This document shows positions 1 to 10,499 of a stretch of DNA of 64,000 nucleotides, piece after piece. Numbering within the stretch: position 1 is the first letter of the stretch; each line of letters begins with the position of its first letter. Below the pieces are notes generated by a model. That model ran no database searches. It saw only the letters and a program-made list of their open reading frames with translations, and was not told the DNA's origin. The DNA comes from Anagrus nilaparvatae. Taxonomy: Eukaryota; Arthropoda; Insecta; Hymenoptera; Mymaridae. The position numbers were made by a program, and so were the translations under genes. The stretch spans positions 1 through 64,000 of the forward strand of contig JAKSXM010000311.1 in the NCBI GenBank assembly GCA_022575985.1. Direction: 5' to 3'.

Positions 1-1667
1 CATTCAATAACCTTAAACTTCAGCATAATGCAGAAAGAGCATTTTTGGATCACTTTGTTTTTGTGAACTACCATGGTGGATATTTACTTATTCGTGTTTA
101 GCACAGATTTTTACAAAAAGTGCTTAAAAACATCTTATAGCATGGTGATGTTCTCTGTTGCAGCATTAAATTTAAATTTGAAAAGGCTCTAAACTCAAAA
201 TTAAATTATATTCTGATCGTCTTCCTTGTATAATCTTTAGGAATCATTTTGTTTGCAAGGAAAAATTTATTCCAAATTCTTGGATTAATAGGCAGTGTGT
301 CGACGCAGTTTTCATGTTGACATTAAAAACAGTTTTTTATGAACGGTTCCATCTCAATGATTAAAATTTTTCTCACAAGTAATATAGTTTCTACAGACTG
401 TAGAAGCGATATTTACTATGAATTTAGGGAAAAACTTGACTAGGCTATGAACAGCGTAGGGCATTCCCCAAAGTTTTCTTTCACGGGAAGTTGCTTCGTT
501 GATTTTTTATTATTTTAAGTCTCTTGAAAGAGTGGTTTCATCTCCTCGCCTAAGCATATGTTTAATATAAGATCAAGTTCTGCATAACATCAAGCAACTA
601 ATTTTTAAAGTTTTTATTGAAACAAAGAAAATGTTATGCAGTGATCGTTGTTTTTTTTTTAAATTCTCATTGTAAAAGCTCCTTAAAATGGTTATTTAAT
701 GTATTTTAAAGGAGTTTCATGATATACTTAGATGTGAGAAATATGATTTTCTAATATGAATCAAGCAACCCAAGTTTATTATTTCAGTATTCGAATATAG
801 AAAAATAAAAATCCTAAAAAAATTAGACCAATAAAAAGTTGGAGGTCAAAAGTTCCAAAACAATTTTCCCAACAAAAATTTCTCAGGACATTTTTCTCAA
901 AGTATAAATTTCCCATTGCAAAAATTAAAAAAAAAAAGTTCCCAAAAGATTTATTATATTTAAAAAATGTTGTTATTCTTTCAAAAATTTTTTTTTCTTC
1001 CAAAATTGATTTTAATAATTTTAACACGATTTTTTTGTTAAAATGAAATGTTATGAACCACCGATTTGAAAAAATGTAAGTTTACATCTTCTTCTTCATG
1101 TTTTTCATATCTAGAAAGAATATAAGCCCATTTTCAATCGTTTTTAGACAGGTGCTCTTGTCCAAATTATTTTCTGTCAAAGATTTATTTGACGTAACAT
1201 TGTTCAATGGATTTGTTTTTTTGCAACTCTGCGGAATCATAAACGTTCCACATTTGGTGTAGATATCGGGGAGGTGCTGCTCTCCTTCTACCAAATTAAT
1301 TTATTGGGAACAATAAATGTTTAGAAAAAAAAAATGGAAAATATTGCTTATTGGGAAAAAGAATGATTGGGAAAATAAACTTTTTTAAATTCAATAAAAA
1401 ATTACTAAACATTTTACAGCCTATTTTTATTGGAATGTACCAGCGATAATCTACAAAATTATTTTCCGTGTAGTGAAATAACAATTAAATTTTAAAATAA
1501 ATATCATAATCTTTTTATGAATTATATAGATAATGAAGTTAATCTAATAACTATTGAACTCGTTTTTTATTTTATGTATATATAATTTATTTTATATTAT
1601 ATATACGTGTATATTTTTGAAAATATTCATTAAGTATAACTTTTTTTTTGTAATCAAGAACATAATC
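1..1667. other. AT-rich stretch without a supportable gene
   Basis: I see no coherent coding signal here. Short open frames occur on both strands (for example minus strand 1294-1082, 70 codons, cysteine-containing), but none has convincing splice sites or a family I recognise. There are poly(A)/poly(T) runs and a (TA)-rich patch near 1570-1610. The stretch leads into the first exon of secreted-protein copy A. Confidence 0.5.
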
Positions 1668-4600
1668 ATGAAGCAACAAATAAGAAGCTTATTGTTGTTG
1701 GATTTCTAATTTGCGTAAGTTAATTTAACATAAGATATAAATATTTTAAATTACTTATTTATTTTTAATTGAAGCTTGCTCAGCAGTTTATCCAGGAGGT
1801 GACATTACTATACCAAATACACCAGGAGGACAAATAGGATTGAATCAACATTTATTAGGATTAACTCAAGAATTAAATGAGGTACAAGTCCAAAGCGACG
1901 ATGATTTAGATGCAATTAATCGAATTCAATACGATGAGAATGAAAAAATTCAAACTGAGTTCAATAGAATATTGAAAAATGTAATTATTTATTTTGATAC
2001 AGTTTTTTTATTATATTTATAAATTTTAATATGTTTTAAATTAAAAATAGTTTAATGATAAATATCTCCCATTACTGGAAGAAGCAGAAACAAAAAAAAT
2101 CAATGTGGATCATTGCCAAAGCTTCTGTAAAACTTATGTATGATGAAATTACTGAACTTCAAAAATCTTGGAAAAAATGTATACAAGATATGTTAAATCC
2201 TGCATTTGACAAAGTAAAATTTGTTCAGACAGAAATACAAAAAACTGTTCATAGATGGAACCATTTATTAACAAAACCTCAAGATTGTAAATCTGATTCA
2301 TGCAAGGACGAGGTAAGGATAAAATAAGTTCTTGTACTTTTTTTATGTTTTCTTTTTTTGCTTGAAACAGTACAATGCCCTGATTATCAAATAAACTCTA
2401 AAAAATCAGCTCACATTTTAAACGGACTCTTATAAATCCGAAATATAATGATCCCAAAATTTATAAAATTTTAGCACTCGAGTTATATGACGCATTATTT
2501 TTTTTTTACTACTTAATTCGGACAAAAAACTGAAAAAAAAAAATTTGAAAGGACATCGATATGACCCGTGTTATCTGGTAGTTTGAACCTTCAGAAAACC
2601 GAAAAAAATCGTGAACAAGAAATCCGGAGATAGGTGCCAAAAAGATTTTTCCACTTTTATGTCAAAAACTGCCTTTTTTCGTAACTGAGCTACCCGATTT
2701 TCGAAAATTTTTATTTTAGGGGTTTTTCACGGTATTTTTCGGGATTTTTGTTTAAAACAAGTTAAAAAAAGTTCAAAGCTAACAGAAGAAAGGATTTAGC
2801 ATCGGTTTTTAGCAATATTTTGACATTTATAAGCTAGAAAACCTGTTTTTATTTTTTGCTTTTTTTCAAATTTGGTTTTATTACTTTTTCTTGCATCTTA
2901 GGCTATTTTTAATCTATGTAAGAGTTAAACTGGTAAATATTGATAATTTTTAGTCCAAATTAATTGTTACATACCATTAAGATGCCCTAAAATAATTATT
3001 TTAATGCGCTACAATGATAGAACCCGAGAGTCCCAATTTTTTAATTCTTGTTAAAATGAAGCAATTATACTTTTCTATCTTAAATATTTTGTCTATTTTA
3101 TTTTTATCTCATAAAATATATTTTTCCAAGCAAATAAAACTCCATTAATTATTATATGCCCAAATATTTTTCATTTTTACACGTTTATAACCAATTTTTT
3201 CAATTTTATACAATACGTAATTTTTGACTTATTATACATATTTTCAAGCTGTAAAATTAATTTAACAAGGGGAGTTCAATACATTAGGAACACAAATTAC
3301 ACCAAATGGTTATGAATGAGTTTATTATGTTGAAAAAATGCCGACTACCCTCCGTTTCATTCCAATGGGCCTTCTGAGCCTAGAAACGCAGGGCTCAATG
3401 AAATAGGGTTTTTTGGTAATATTCAATGAAACGCTAAAACCTCGCAAGTTAACCAAAACTCTTCTAGTTGGTCTCATTTTTTTGGTGTAAGTGTCACCTT
3501 TTAAACGCCGTAAACCGCGATTTTTCATCATTAATTTTTTTAATAATGTAGCCAATTAACCAAATGGCCATTTTTGGCTAAAAATGACCAATTTTTTAAA
3601 TTGCTGCCAAATTTGTAATTTTTGACGAAAATGGGTTTTACAAGTCTCAAAATATCTCCTCAAGCTTCAAATTTCCAAAATTCTTTTAGTCTACTTTTTT
3701 CAATTATTTGTTAATCAGATATGATAATTTGAAGTCAGAGTCCCAATTTTATGGTTTTATAAAAAGATAATTTTTAATGTAATCTTTGAAGAACCGTATT
3801 TTAAAAACGACTCAAGGAAATGAGACGACTAAAAAATTTTTGGAAACTTGAAGCTTACGGAAATATTTTGAGACTTGTAAAACCCATTTTCGTCAAAATT
3901 ACAAATTAAATTACAAATTTGGCAGCAATTTAAAAATTGGTCATTTTTAGCCAAAAATGGCCATTTGGTTAATTGGCTACATTACTAAAAAATTAATGAT
4001 GAAAAATCGGCGGTTTACGGCGTTTAAAAGGTGACACTTAAACCAAAAAAATGAGACCAACTAGAAGAGTTTTGGTTAACTTGCGAGGTTTTAGCGTTTC
4101 ATTGAATATTACCAAAAAACCCTATTTCATTGAGCCCTGCGTTTCTAGGCTCAGAAGGCCCATTGGAATGAACGGAGGGTAGTCGGAATTTTTTCAACAT
4201 AATAAACTCATTTATAACCATTTGATGTAATTTGTGTTCCTAATGTATTGAAACTCCCCTTGTTAAATTAATTTTACAGCTTGAAAATATGTATAATAAG
4301 TCAAAAATTACGTATTGTATAAAATTGAAAAAATTGGTTATAAACGTGTAAAAATGAAAAATATTTGGGCATATAATAATTAATGGAGTTTTATTTGCTT
4401 GGGAAAAATATATTTTATGAGATAAAAATAAAATAGACAAAATATTTAAGATAGAAAAGTATAATTGCTTCATTTTAACAAGAATTAAAAAATTGGGACT
4501 CTCGGGTTCTATCATTGTAGCGCATTAAAATAATTATTTTTAGGGCATCTTAATGGTATGTAACAATTAATTTGGACTAAAAATTATCAATATTTACCAG

Positions 4601-5588
4601 TTTAAACTCTTACATAGATTAAAAATAGCCTAAGATGCAAGAAAAAGTAATAAAACCAAATTTGAAAAAAAGCAAAAAATAAAAACAGGTTTTCTAGCTT
4701 ATAAATGTCAAAATATTGCTAAAAACCGATGCTAAATCCTTTCTTCTGTTAGCTTTGAACTTTTTTTAACTTGTTTTAAACAAAAATCCCGAAAAATACC
4801 GTGAAAAAACCCCTAAAATAAAAATTTTCGAAAATCGGGTAGCTCAGTTACGAAAAAAGGCAGTTTTTGACATAAAAGTGGAAAAATCTTTTTGGCACCT
4901 ATCTCCGATTTCTTGTTCACGATTTTTTTTCGGTTTTCTAAAGGTTCAAACTACCAGAAAACACGGGTCATATCGATGTCCTTTCAAATTTTTTTTTTTC
5001 AGTTTTTTGTCCGAATTAAGTAGTAAAAAAAAAATAATGCGTCATATATACATTTGATAGCCTTTTTTAAAGACAAATTTTAAAAAAGTAAACAAATTTT
5101 TTTAAATATTTTATAATTTCAGCTTAAAACTAAATAGTTGTTTATGCGAATTCCGATTGGGACCTACAATTTATAGTGATTTTAATTTTATACCTATTAT
5201 TGTTTTTACCTATAACTCGAAATTTGGCCTTTTCAGAATCATTTTATTTAGAATTTGAAAACAGCTTCTAAATTTTTGGGCTTGATTTAGAGAGTTTATC
5301 GGCATTCTGAACAACTAACTATTGTTTGCCTCGTATTTATAATAATATTTAAAATTTTAGAAAGATACAGAAACTGGTGCTTATTTACATCATATGAAAA
5401 TGGCCGATGAAAATTTATTATCAAAACAAAAAATAAATAAAATACACCAGCACGTTGAAAAATGTAATCCAAAAAATGATATTAACAATTTAGAAATAAA
5501 TGTGTCTGTTGATAAATTTAATCAATGTGTTAATAATGTTTTGATAAAAAATAAATTTAATAAATATTTTTACAACATAGACAAATAA
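1668..5588 (+). pseudogene. Small secreted-protein family, copy A (diverged, frameshifted)
   Basis: This is a four-exon relative of copies B and C, recognised by shared exon order, all-phase-0 later introns and local protein similarity; the function is unknown. Exon 2 runs from about 1775 (or 1784) to 1980 and ends in an IQTEFNRILKN segment matching KINEAFMNILDK of copy B. Exon 3 (2051-2312) starts FNDKY, like LKDKY of B, and carries KKCIQDM, like KNCVQDLC of B. Exon 4 (5361-5588) encodes KDTETGAYLHHMKMADENLL onwards and ends in TAA. Two defects are visible. An extra base near 2140 shifts exon 3 from the FNDKY frame into the MYDEITELQ frame. The candidate exon 1 (ATG 1668, donor 1715) meets an in-frame TAA before the donor, although a neighbouring frame spells a signal-peptide-like hydrophobic run. 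Intron 3 (2313-5360) holds a 2.6-kb foldback element. Base-calling errors could also explain the frame breaks. Confidence 0.65.
2484..5048. mobile_element. Foldback element 1 (2.6 kb palindrome) in intron 3 of copy A
   Basis: The left arm starts TATATGACGCATTATT at 2484, and its reverse complement ends at 5048. The two sides mirror each other almost base for base around a centre near 3760, so each arm is roughly 1.2 kb. Matching landmarks are the AATTCGGACAAAAAACTG block (about 2515 and 5015), the GAACCCGAGAGTCCC block (about 3020 and 4500) and the GTAAGTGTCACC block (about 3487 and 4030). No transposase frame is visible, so it would be non-autonomous. The inner part (about 3340-4190) is related to the element at 39816-41070, while the outer arms are not. 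The target duplication is unclear, possibly TA or TATA. Confidence 0.85.
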
Positions 5589-6210
5589 AATAAAAGAAAA
5601 ATAAATATTTTTTATCTGATATGTAATTAGAATTAGGAAATAAGTTAAAAATGTTTCACAATAAATTATGTTTTTTCGATAAATAGCTTTTATTACCTTT
5701 TATTAATTAAACACGAAATTTTAAAAATTTTGAAAATTAACATACGTTAAATTTATATAAAAATGAAGATAAGGAATTATTTTGTAACAGTAGAAACATA
5801 ACGAATTCGATGAATACTGTTATATTTGTCATTATACATTGTGAAATTTTTAAACATATAAAAAAACATACTTGAATTTTACACGACTTTTAACAGATTC
5901 TTAGTAAAACTAAATGTTCGATCTTATTTTGCTCAACGTTTCGATTCTAACATTTTGTAATCTTATTCAGAGGAGCTGAAATTTATTAAATTAGTTAATA
6001 ATAATAGTTGTTAATGATTTTTACAAAGAAAGCTTATTGCTGATATCTAATATAAAATATAGTTAAAAATATGTTTACGAAAATAAAACTGGTTTGCAAA
6101 TATCAAAATTATTATTAAATAAAAATACTTCATTTTTGAGCTAACAATTTTTTCATTTATTTTTGGTTTTTAAATTAGCCAAAGAATAATAAGTTTTTCT
6201 TGTCACATTG
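5589..6210. other. Intergenic, 3' flank of copy A
   Basis: AT-rich spacer containing probable polyadenylation signals just after the stop codon of copy A (AATAAA-type motifs near 5586-5605). I see nothing else in it before the start of the next foldback element. Confidence 0.5.
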
Positions 6211-7143
6211 ACTCCAGTCAAAATACGGGATTGGTTGTATTTTCACTAGCGAACACGAGATTTGCACTACTAAGGGTTTTTTGGGTCGCTGAACACGAAA
6301 ATCGGGGTCATTTCGTAAAGAAATGGGGGTTTCACTCTTAAATTTGCAAAAACTACCCCAAAAAGGGGTTTTTTTTAACATATTTGCAATTTCATCGCTC
6401 AGATTTGCACCATAAGGGTTTTTTGGGTCGCTAATCGAGAATTTCGATCTATTTTTCATATATAATTATAATTTTACCCCTAAATTAGCTAAAACTATCC
6501 CCAAAAAGGAGATGTTTTTGATATTTTCATACTTTCAGCATCCAGAATATGCCTAAATAGGTTTTTCGGGTCGCTAATCAAGAATTTTGACTTCTTTTTC
6601 ATAAATAATCAATATTTATCCACAAAAAAGAAATCCAAATTCTTGAGTAGCGACCCGAAAAATCTATATGGGCATATCCTGGACGCTCAAAGTGCGAAAA
6701 TAACAAAAACACCCCTTTTAGGGTTAATTTTAACTATTTAAAGGTGAAATAATAATTATTTATAAAAAATAAGTCGAAATTGATTAGTGACCCAAAAAAC
6801 CTATTTAGGCATATTCTGGATGCTTAAAGTACGAAAATATCAAAAACATCTCCTTTTTGGGGATAGTTTTAGCTAATTTAGGGGTAAAATTATAATTATA
6901 TATGAAAAATAGATCGAAATTCTCGATTAGCGACCCAAAAAACCCTTATGGTGCAAATCTGAGCGCTGAAATATGTTAAAAAAACCTTTTTGGGGTAGTT
7001 TTTGCAAATTTAAGAGTGAAGCCTCCATTTCTTTACGAAATGACCTGAATTTTCGTGTTCAGCGACCCAAAAAACCTATACTAGAGCAAATCTTGTGTTC
7101 GCCAGTGAAAATACACCCCCCCCCCCCGTATTTTGACTGGAGT
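6211..7143. mobile_element. Foldback element 2 (0.93 kb) with ACTCCAGTCAAAATACGGG ends
   Basis: The left end reads ACTCCAGTCAAAATACGGG at 6211, and the right end is its reverse complement ending at 7143. The whole element is palindromic about a centre near 6670. Each arm carries about three copies of a unit of roughly 140 bp marked by TTTTTTGGGTCGCTGA or variants (about 6280, 6420, 6560, with mirror copies near 6650, 6790, 6930 and 7065). The same unit and the same terminal motif recur in the 13-kb element downstream. A poly(C) run near 7117-7127 sits at the right end. No coding capacity is visible; the short open frames through it are read from the repeat. Confidence 0.85.
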
Positions 7144-7909
7144 AATTCTTTACAATAGGTTTTTTGAGTTGCGTGAAACACCCTAAAACTGGCAAAAAAT
7201 AGCTCTGCTTTAGGTGTTTTTGTAATATTTACAAATCCTAAGGAGAATTATACCAGAAGGATTCTTAACATGCTTTTTGTCAGTCACTGTGAATTTTTGA
7301 AATTTTGGCCATTTTTCGACCCTAAGATGACCAATTTTTGTTTCATTCATAAAATCGATGTAAAAACGTTTAAAAAAAAATCCAAAAGTTATGATCTATC
7401 GAAAATTTCCCTGTTTACACGATGGTCTAAGCCGTTTGTCAATATTTGCACGTGCCACGCGGGAAAGAACCCCCAAGATTCTAATTTTATATATTTTTTT
7501 TTTTTTTTTTTTTTTTCTTTTTTCTGGGCCCCTTCAGAGAAGGGGCCTTTTTCGTAGGACGAGGAGAATGCTTTTATGCATGCCTTTTATAATACCTTTT
7601 ATAATACCCAATAATGCACTATTTTGCTAGCTATGGTGTAGATAAGCTTAAGTTCTGTAATTTAAAGAAAAATTTTTTCCCAAGCATTTATTTAAAATTG
7701 AAATTCAAAAAAATATTTAAAAACTTAAATAAATTACAGAGCGATTAAAATTTTTTCAATGCAATAAAGATAATATTTGTATTTCTGAAACATAGAAATG
7801 ATAAAATTATTCGTGAGAATATTAAAATTTTAGAATATAAATAAAAAAAACGAAAACAATAAATATTTACTTCATTTTTTTGATATTTTACTATTGTTGT
7901 AATTTTAAT
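7144..7909. other. Spacer with long poly(T) tract and GC-rich hairpin
   Basis: No gene is visible. A poly(T)-rich tract at about 7493-7525 is followed by GGGCCCCTTCAGAGAAGGGG near 7526-7549, which can fold as a short GC-rich hairpin, an unusual patch in DNA this AT-rich. A short duplicated TTTTATAATACC block follows at about 7585-7610. Confidence 0.5.
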
Positions 7910-8095
7910 ATGATAATTATAAAATTTGAAAATAATTCTTTTATAGTACTAGGTGAATAAAAATATAAAACTTTTATTATTTAAAAACCAATGATAAATA
8001 ACCGAGTCATTAGAACTAATATTTGGATATATTAAAATAAATAAAACGATATTTTTTATCTATTAATTTACATAATTTAAAATAAATTTAAAATT

Positions 8096-8104
8096 TATAT
8101 AAAG
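8096..8104 (+). promoter_or_regulatory. TATA box of gene B
   Basis: TATATAAAG lies 91 bp before the start codon and is conserved at the same relative position in copy C. Just downstream both copies keep the stretch CTGAGAACCAATTC, a plausible place for the transcription start. The prediction is from sequence pattern and conservation only. Confidence 0.55.
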
Positions 8105-8194
8105 TGCCTATTTTTGTAAACTGAGAACCAATTCTATTCCGAACAATCGGAAGTAAATACGTAATAAAAAAAAAAGGATTGAGAAAATAATAAA

Positions 8195-9267
8195 ATGAAA
8201 GCAATAAGTACGTGTTTAATTTTTTGTACATTTTTTTACTATTCGGTAAGTTATTATTTTAAAAGTTTTTTATACCTATAAAATTTATCAAAGCTAAAAT
8301 ATAATCTGTTATTTTAGATTTCAATGCGGGTGCGTCCTCCTGCAGTTTACGGAGATACGGATTACGGATTACGGAGTATTTCTGTACCAACTGTAGATAA
8401 TTTATACCAAGATTTGACTAAACTAGATGAAGATGTAAAAAAATTTCTCGGTGAACTAAATCCAGATTATACTAAATACGAAAATCATATTAAAGATTTA
8501 AATTATGATTCTAATAAAAAAATAAATGAAGCATTCATGAATATTCTTGATAAAGTAAGTATAAATAGTATATTACGATCCTGTATTCAGAAAAGTAAAG
8601 AATGGCCTAAATTGTTCGTAAATTACTAGCCGAAAATACTAATAAAATAGTAAACTGCATTTGGGGCATTCTTTTTTATAAACAGGATCGTATAGGAAAA
8701 ACCATGTGTTTGCCGGCCGCACAGTAGCCGCTGACAGAAAAATTTAATTTTTTCAGAAAAGTATTGTTTAAAATAATGAATTTTGAATCTTTTAGCTTAA
8801 AGATAAATACGAAAAAGATGGTAAAATAAATGAATTCATAATACGAGAAAATTTAGTTAATAACAAAAAATTAGCTATTGAGGGAAAATACATCAAGTGT
8901 GTAGATCTTAAATTAAAAAATGCAAAAGAGGCTAGCTTACATATTCCAAGTGTAGTATCAATGATGTCATCAAGAATAACTGATATGGTAAATAATTTTA
9001 AAAATTGTGTCCAAGACCTCTGTTATATACTGGTAGGTTTTTAAATGATTAATAATTGTAAATTTTTGTTTCTTCGCCGATTGTTTTTTTAATTTTTCAC
9101 TTTTTTAGATACGTGACGAAGTAATTAAAGGAAGAAGAAACCTTGCAAAAGGAAAAGAATACGCAAAAGAGCATTTAAGTATTGAAAAAATAGATGCTGA
9201 AGTAGAAAATTGTTTTCCATCAGAAGATGTCCAAAAATTATATAAGGAGACTGTTTTAAAAAATTAA
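8195..9267 (+). CDS. Small secreted protein, copy B (intact, 4 exons, 227 aa)
   Basis: Exons are 8195-8245, 8318-8554, 8796-9032 and 9109-9267. All three introns are GT-AG and phase 0, and the spliced frame is open from ATG to TAA, giving 227 residues. Residues 1-17 (MKAISTCLIFCTFFYYS) form a hydrophobic signal peptide. The mature part is rich in Lys, Asp, Glu and Asn, looks largely helical, and has four cysteines, at about 131, 167, 172 and 210 (the close pair is NCVQDLC). There is no transmembrane segment after the signal and no motif I recognise, so it is best called an unknown secreted protein. A venom, salivary or gland effector is a guess based only on secretion and family expansion. 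The start is supported by the TATA box 91 bp upstream and by the identical start in copy C. Foldback elements lie on both sides. Confidence 0.8.
8573..8693. repeat. Hairpin inside intron 2 of gene B
   Basis: TACGATCCTGT near 8574 and GAATGGCC near 8600 are mirrored by GGGGCATTC near 8663 and ACAGGATCGTA near 8682, so most of intron 2 can fold into an imperfect stem-loop. The same arms are present in copy C (about 23608-23647 and 23692-23731, one stem base changed), so the hairpin predates the duplication. It could be an old MITE or a splicing-related structure. Confidence 0.6.
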
Positions 9268-9276
9268 TTAATAATT

Positions 9277-9282
9277 AATAAA
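9277..9282 (+). promoter_or_regulatory. Polyadenylation signal of gene B
   Basis: AATAAA occurs 10 bp after the stop codon, with further copies near 9298. In such AT-rich DNA the motif is weak evidence by itself, but its position fits. Confidence 0.4.
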
Positions 9283-9560
9283 AAAATATGTACAACAAAT
9301 AAATAAAAATAAGATATCAAAGAAAATTAATATATCAAAACATGAATTTCAGATAGTATTTATAAATTATAATGATCGAAAAAAAATAAATATAAAAAAA
9401 TTCAGTTTTCTTTAGTTATTGGAACTTTTTTTGCTCGACCATGCAACAATGACGTAAAGAATGTTCAAAGTTTTTCAAATATAAATTTATTTTTCTCATT
9501 AAACTGGGACAAACCTGAAGATGAAAAGTTAACTTGATATTTATTACAAATATTATAGTT

Positions 9561-10290
9561 ACTCCAGTCAAATCACGGGGGAGGGGGGGTGGTATTGTTT
9601 GTGGCCACCACCAGATTTGGTCTAATATAGGTTTCTTGGGTCGCTGAACACGAAAATCGGGGTATTTTCTATGCGCGATTGGGGCTCGACCCTTAAATCA
9701 GGCAAAACTGACCCTAAAAAGGGCATTTTTGCTGTATTAATTGTAAGCCGTTGAAATTTGGTATACGGGGGTTTTTTGGGTCGCTGATAACGAATATTGC
9801 AGTTATAACTATGAAAAATTATCCCTTCACCCTTAAATTGGACAAAACTACCCCTAAAAGGGGTGTTTTCACTACTTTCACTCTATCCCTTCAAGATTCG
9901 ACCTATTAGGGTATTTTGGGTCGCTGATCACAAAAATCGATGTCTTTTCAATTAAAACTCTTCACCCTTAAATTAGCCAAAACTACCCCTAAAAGGGGAA
10001 TTTTTGCAACTTTCACTCTAGCTCTCCAAGATTTGGTCTAATAAAGGTTTTTGGGGTTGCTGATCACGAATATTGAAGTTATAACTATGAAAAATAAACC
10101 CTTCACCCATAAATTGGCCAAAAGTACCCCTAAAAGGGGTGTTTTTTCTACTTTCGCTCTAGCCCTCCAAGATTTGGTCTTAAAGGGTTTTTAGGTCGCT
10201 GATCACGAAAATCGCGTTTTTTTTCAATTAAAAATTAGGTCTTCAGCCCTCAAATTTGCTAAAACTACTCCTAAAAGGTTTGAAACCCGT
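9561..10290. repeat. Outer satellite module, left arm (period about 140 bp)
   Basis: Five units are marked by GGTTTTTTGGGTCGCTGA-type blocks at about 9630, 9772, 9911, 10050 and 10188. Each is followed by a CACCCTTAAATT block and then a run such as CCCCTAAAAGGGG. The same unit makes up element 2 and mirrors the right-arm module at 22050-22706. Confidence 0.8.
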
Positions 10291-10301
10291 ATCGAAAAAT
10301 C

Positions 10302-10402
10302 CTGTGCAAGCGTTGTGCACAACGTTGTGCACAAGCGTGAACACAAGTTTGTGCACAAGCTTGTGCACAAGCTTGTGCACAAAATCGCGAAATTTTGTGC
10401 AC
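10302..10402. repeat. TTGTGCAC short-repeat array, left arm
   Basis: About nine copies of the palindrome-centred octamer TTGTGCAC (or GTGCACAA) occur within about 100 bp, several joined as GTGCACAAGCTT. Since GTGCAC and AAGCTT are themselves palindromes, each unit is self-complementary. The array is copied in inverse orientation at 21778-21882. Confidence 0.85.
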
Positions 10403-10499
10403 AAAATATAAAAAATCTGAATTTTAATAAAAATGGACGGCAAATCCAAATAAAGTCCCCAAGGGGTCCAGGTAATGTTCGGAATGGTATTATTAATTA

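Larger units (their letters stand above)
7910..9435 (+). repeat. Segmental duplication, copy 1 (contains gene B)
   Basis: From about 7910 to 9435 this sequence aligns in direct orientation with 22920-27475 once the inserted element at 23757-26774 is removed. Similarity covers the upstream region (for example TAGTACTAGGTGAATAAAAA at about 7945 and 22978), promoter, exons, introns and 3' flank. The duplicate therefore carried a complete transcription unit. Confidence 0.85.

Noticed and set aside
1082..1294. 70-codon minus-strand frame with protein-like composition (PDIYTKCGTFMIPQSCKK)
   Set aside because: No splice sites, neighbouring exon or family could be identified; possibly a relic but unsupported.
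3325..3555. 76-codon basic frame resembling a protein tail
   Set aside because: Lies in the palindromic core of element 1, and the same peptide is read from the other arm.
6175..7158. Frames of 61-95 codons through element 2
   Set aside because: Palindromic repeat; the same peptide is read from both arms.
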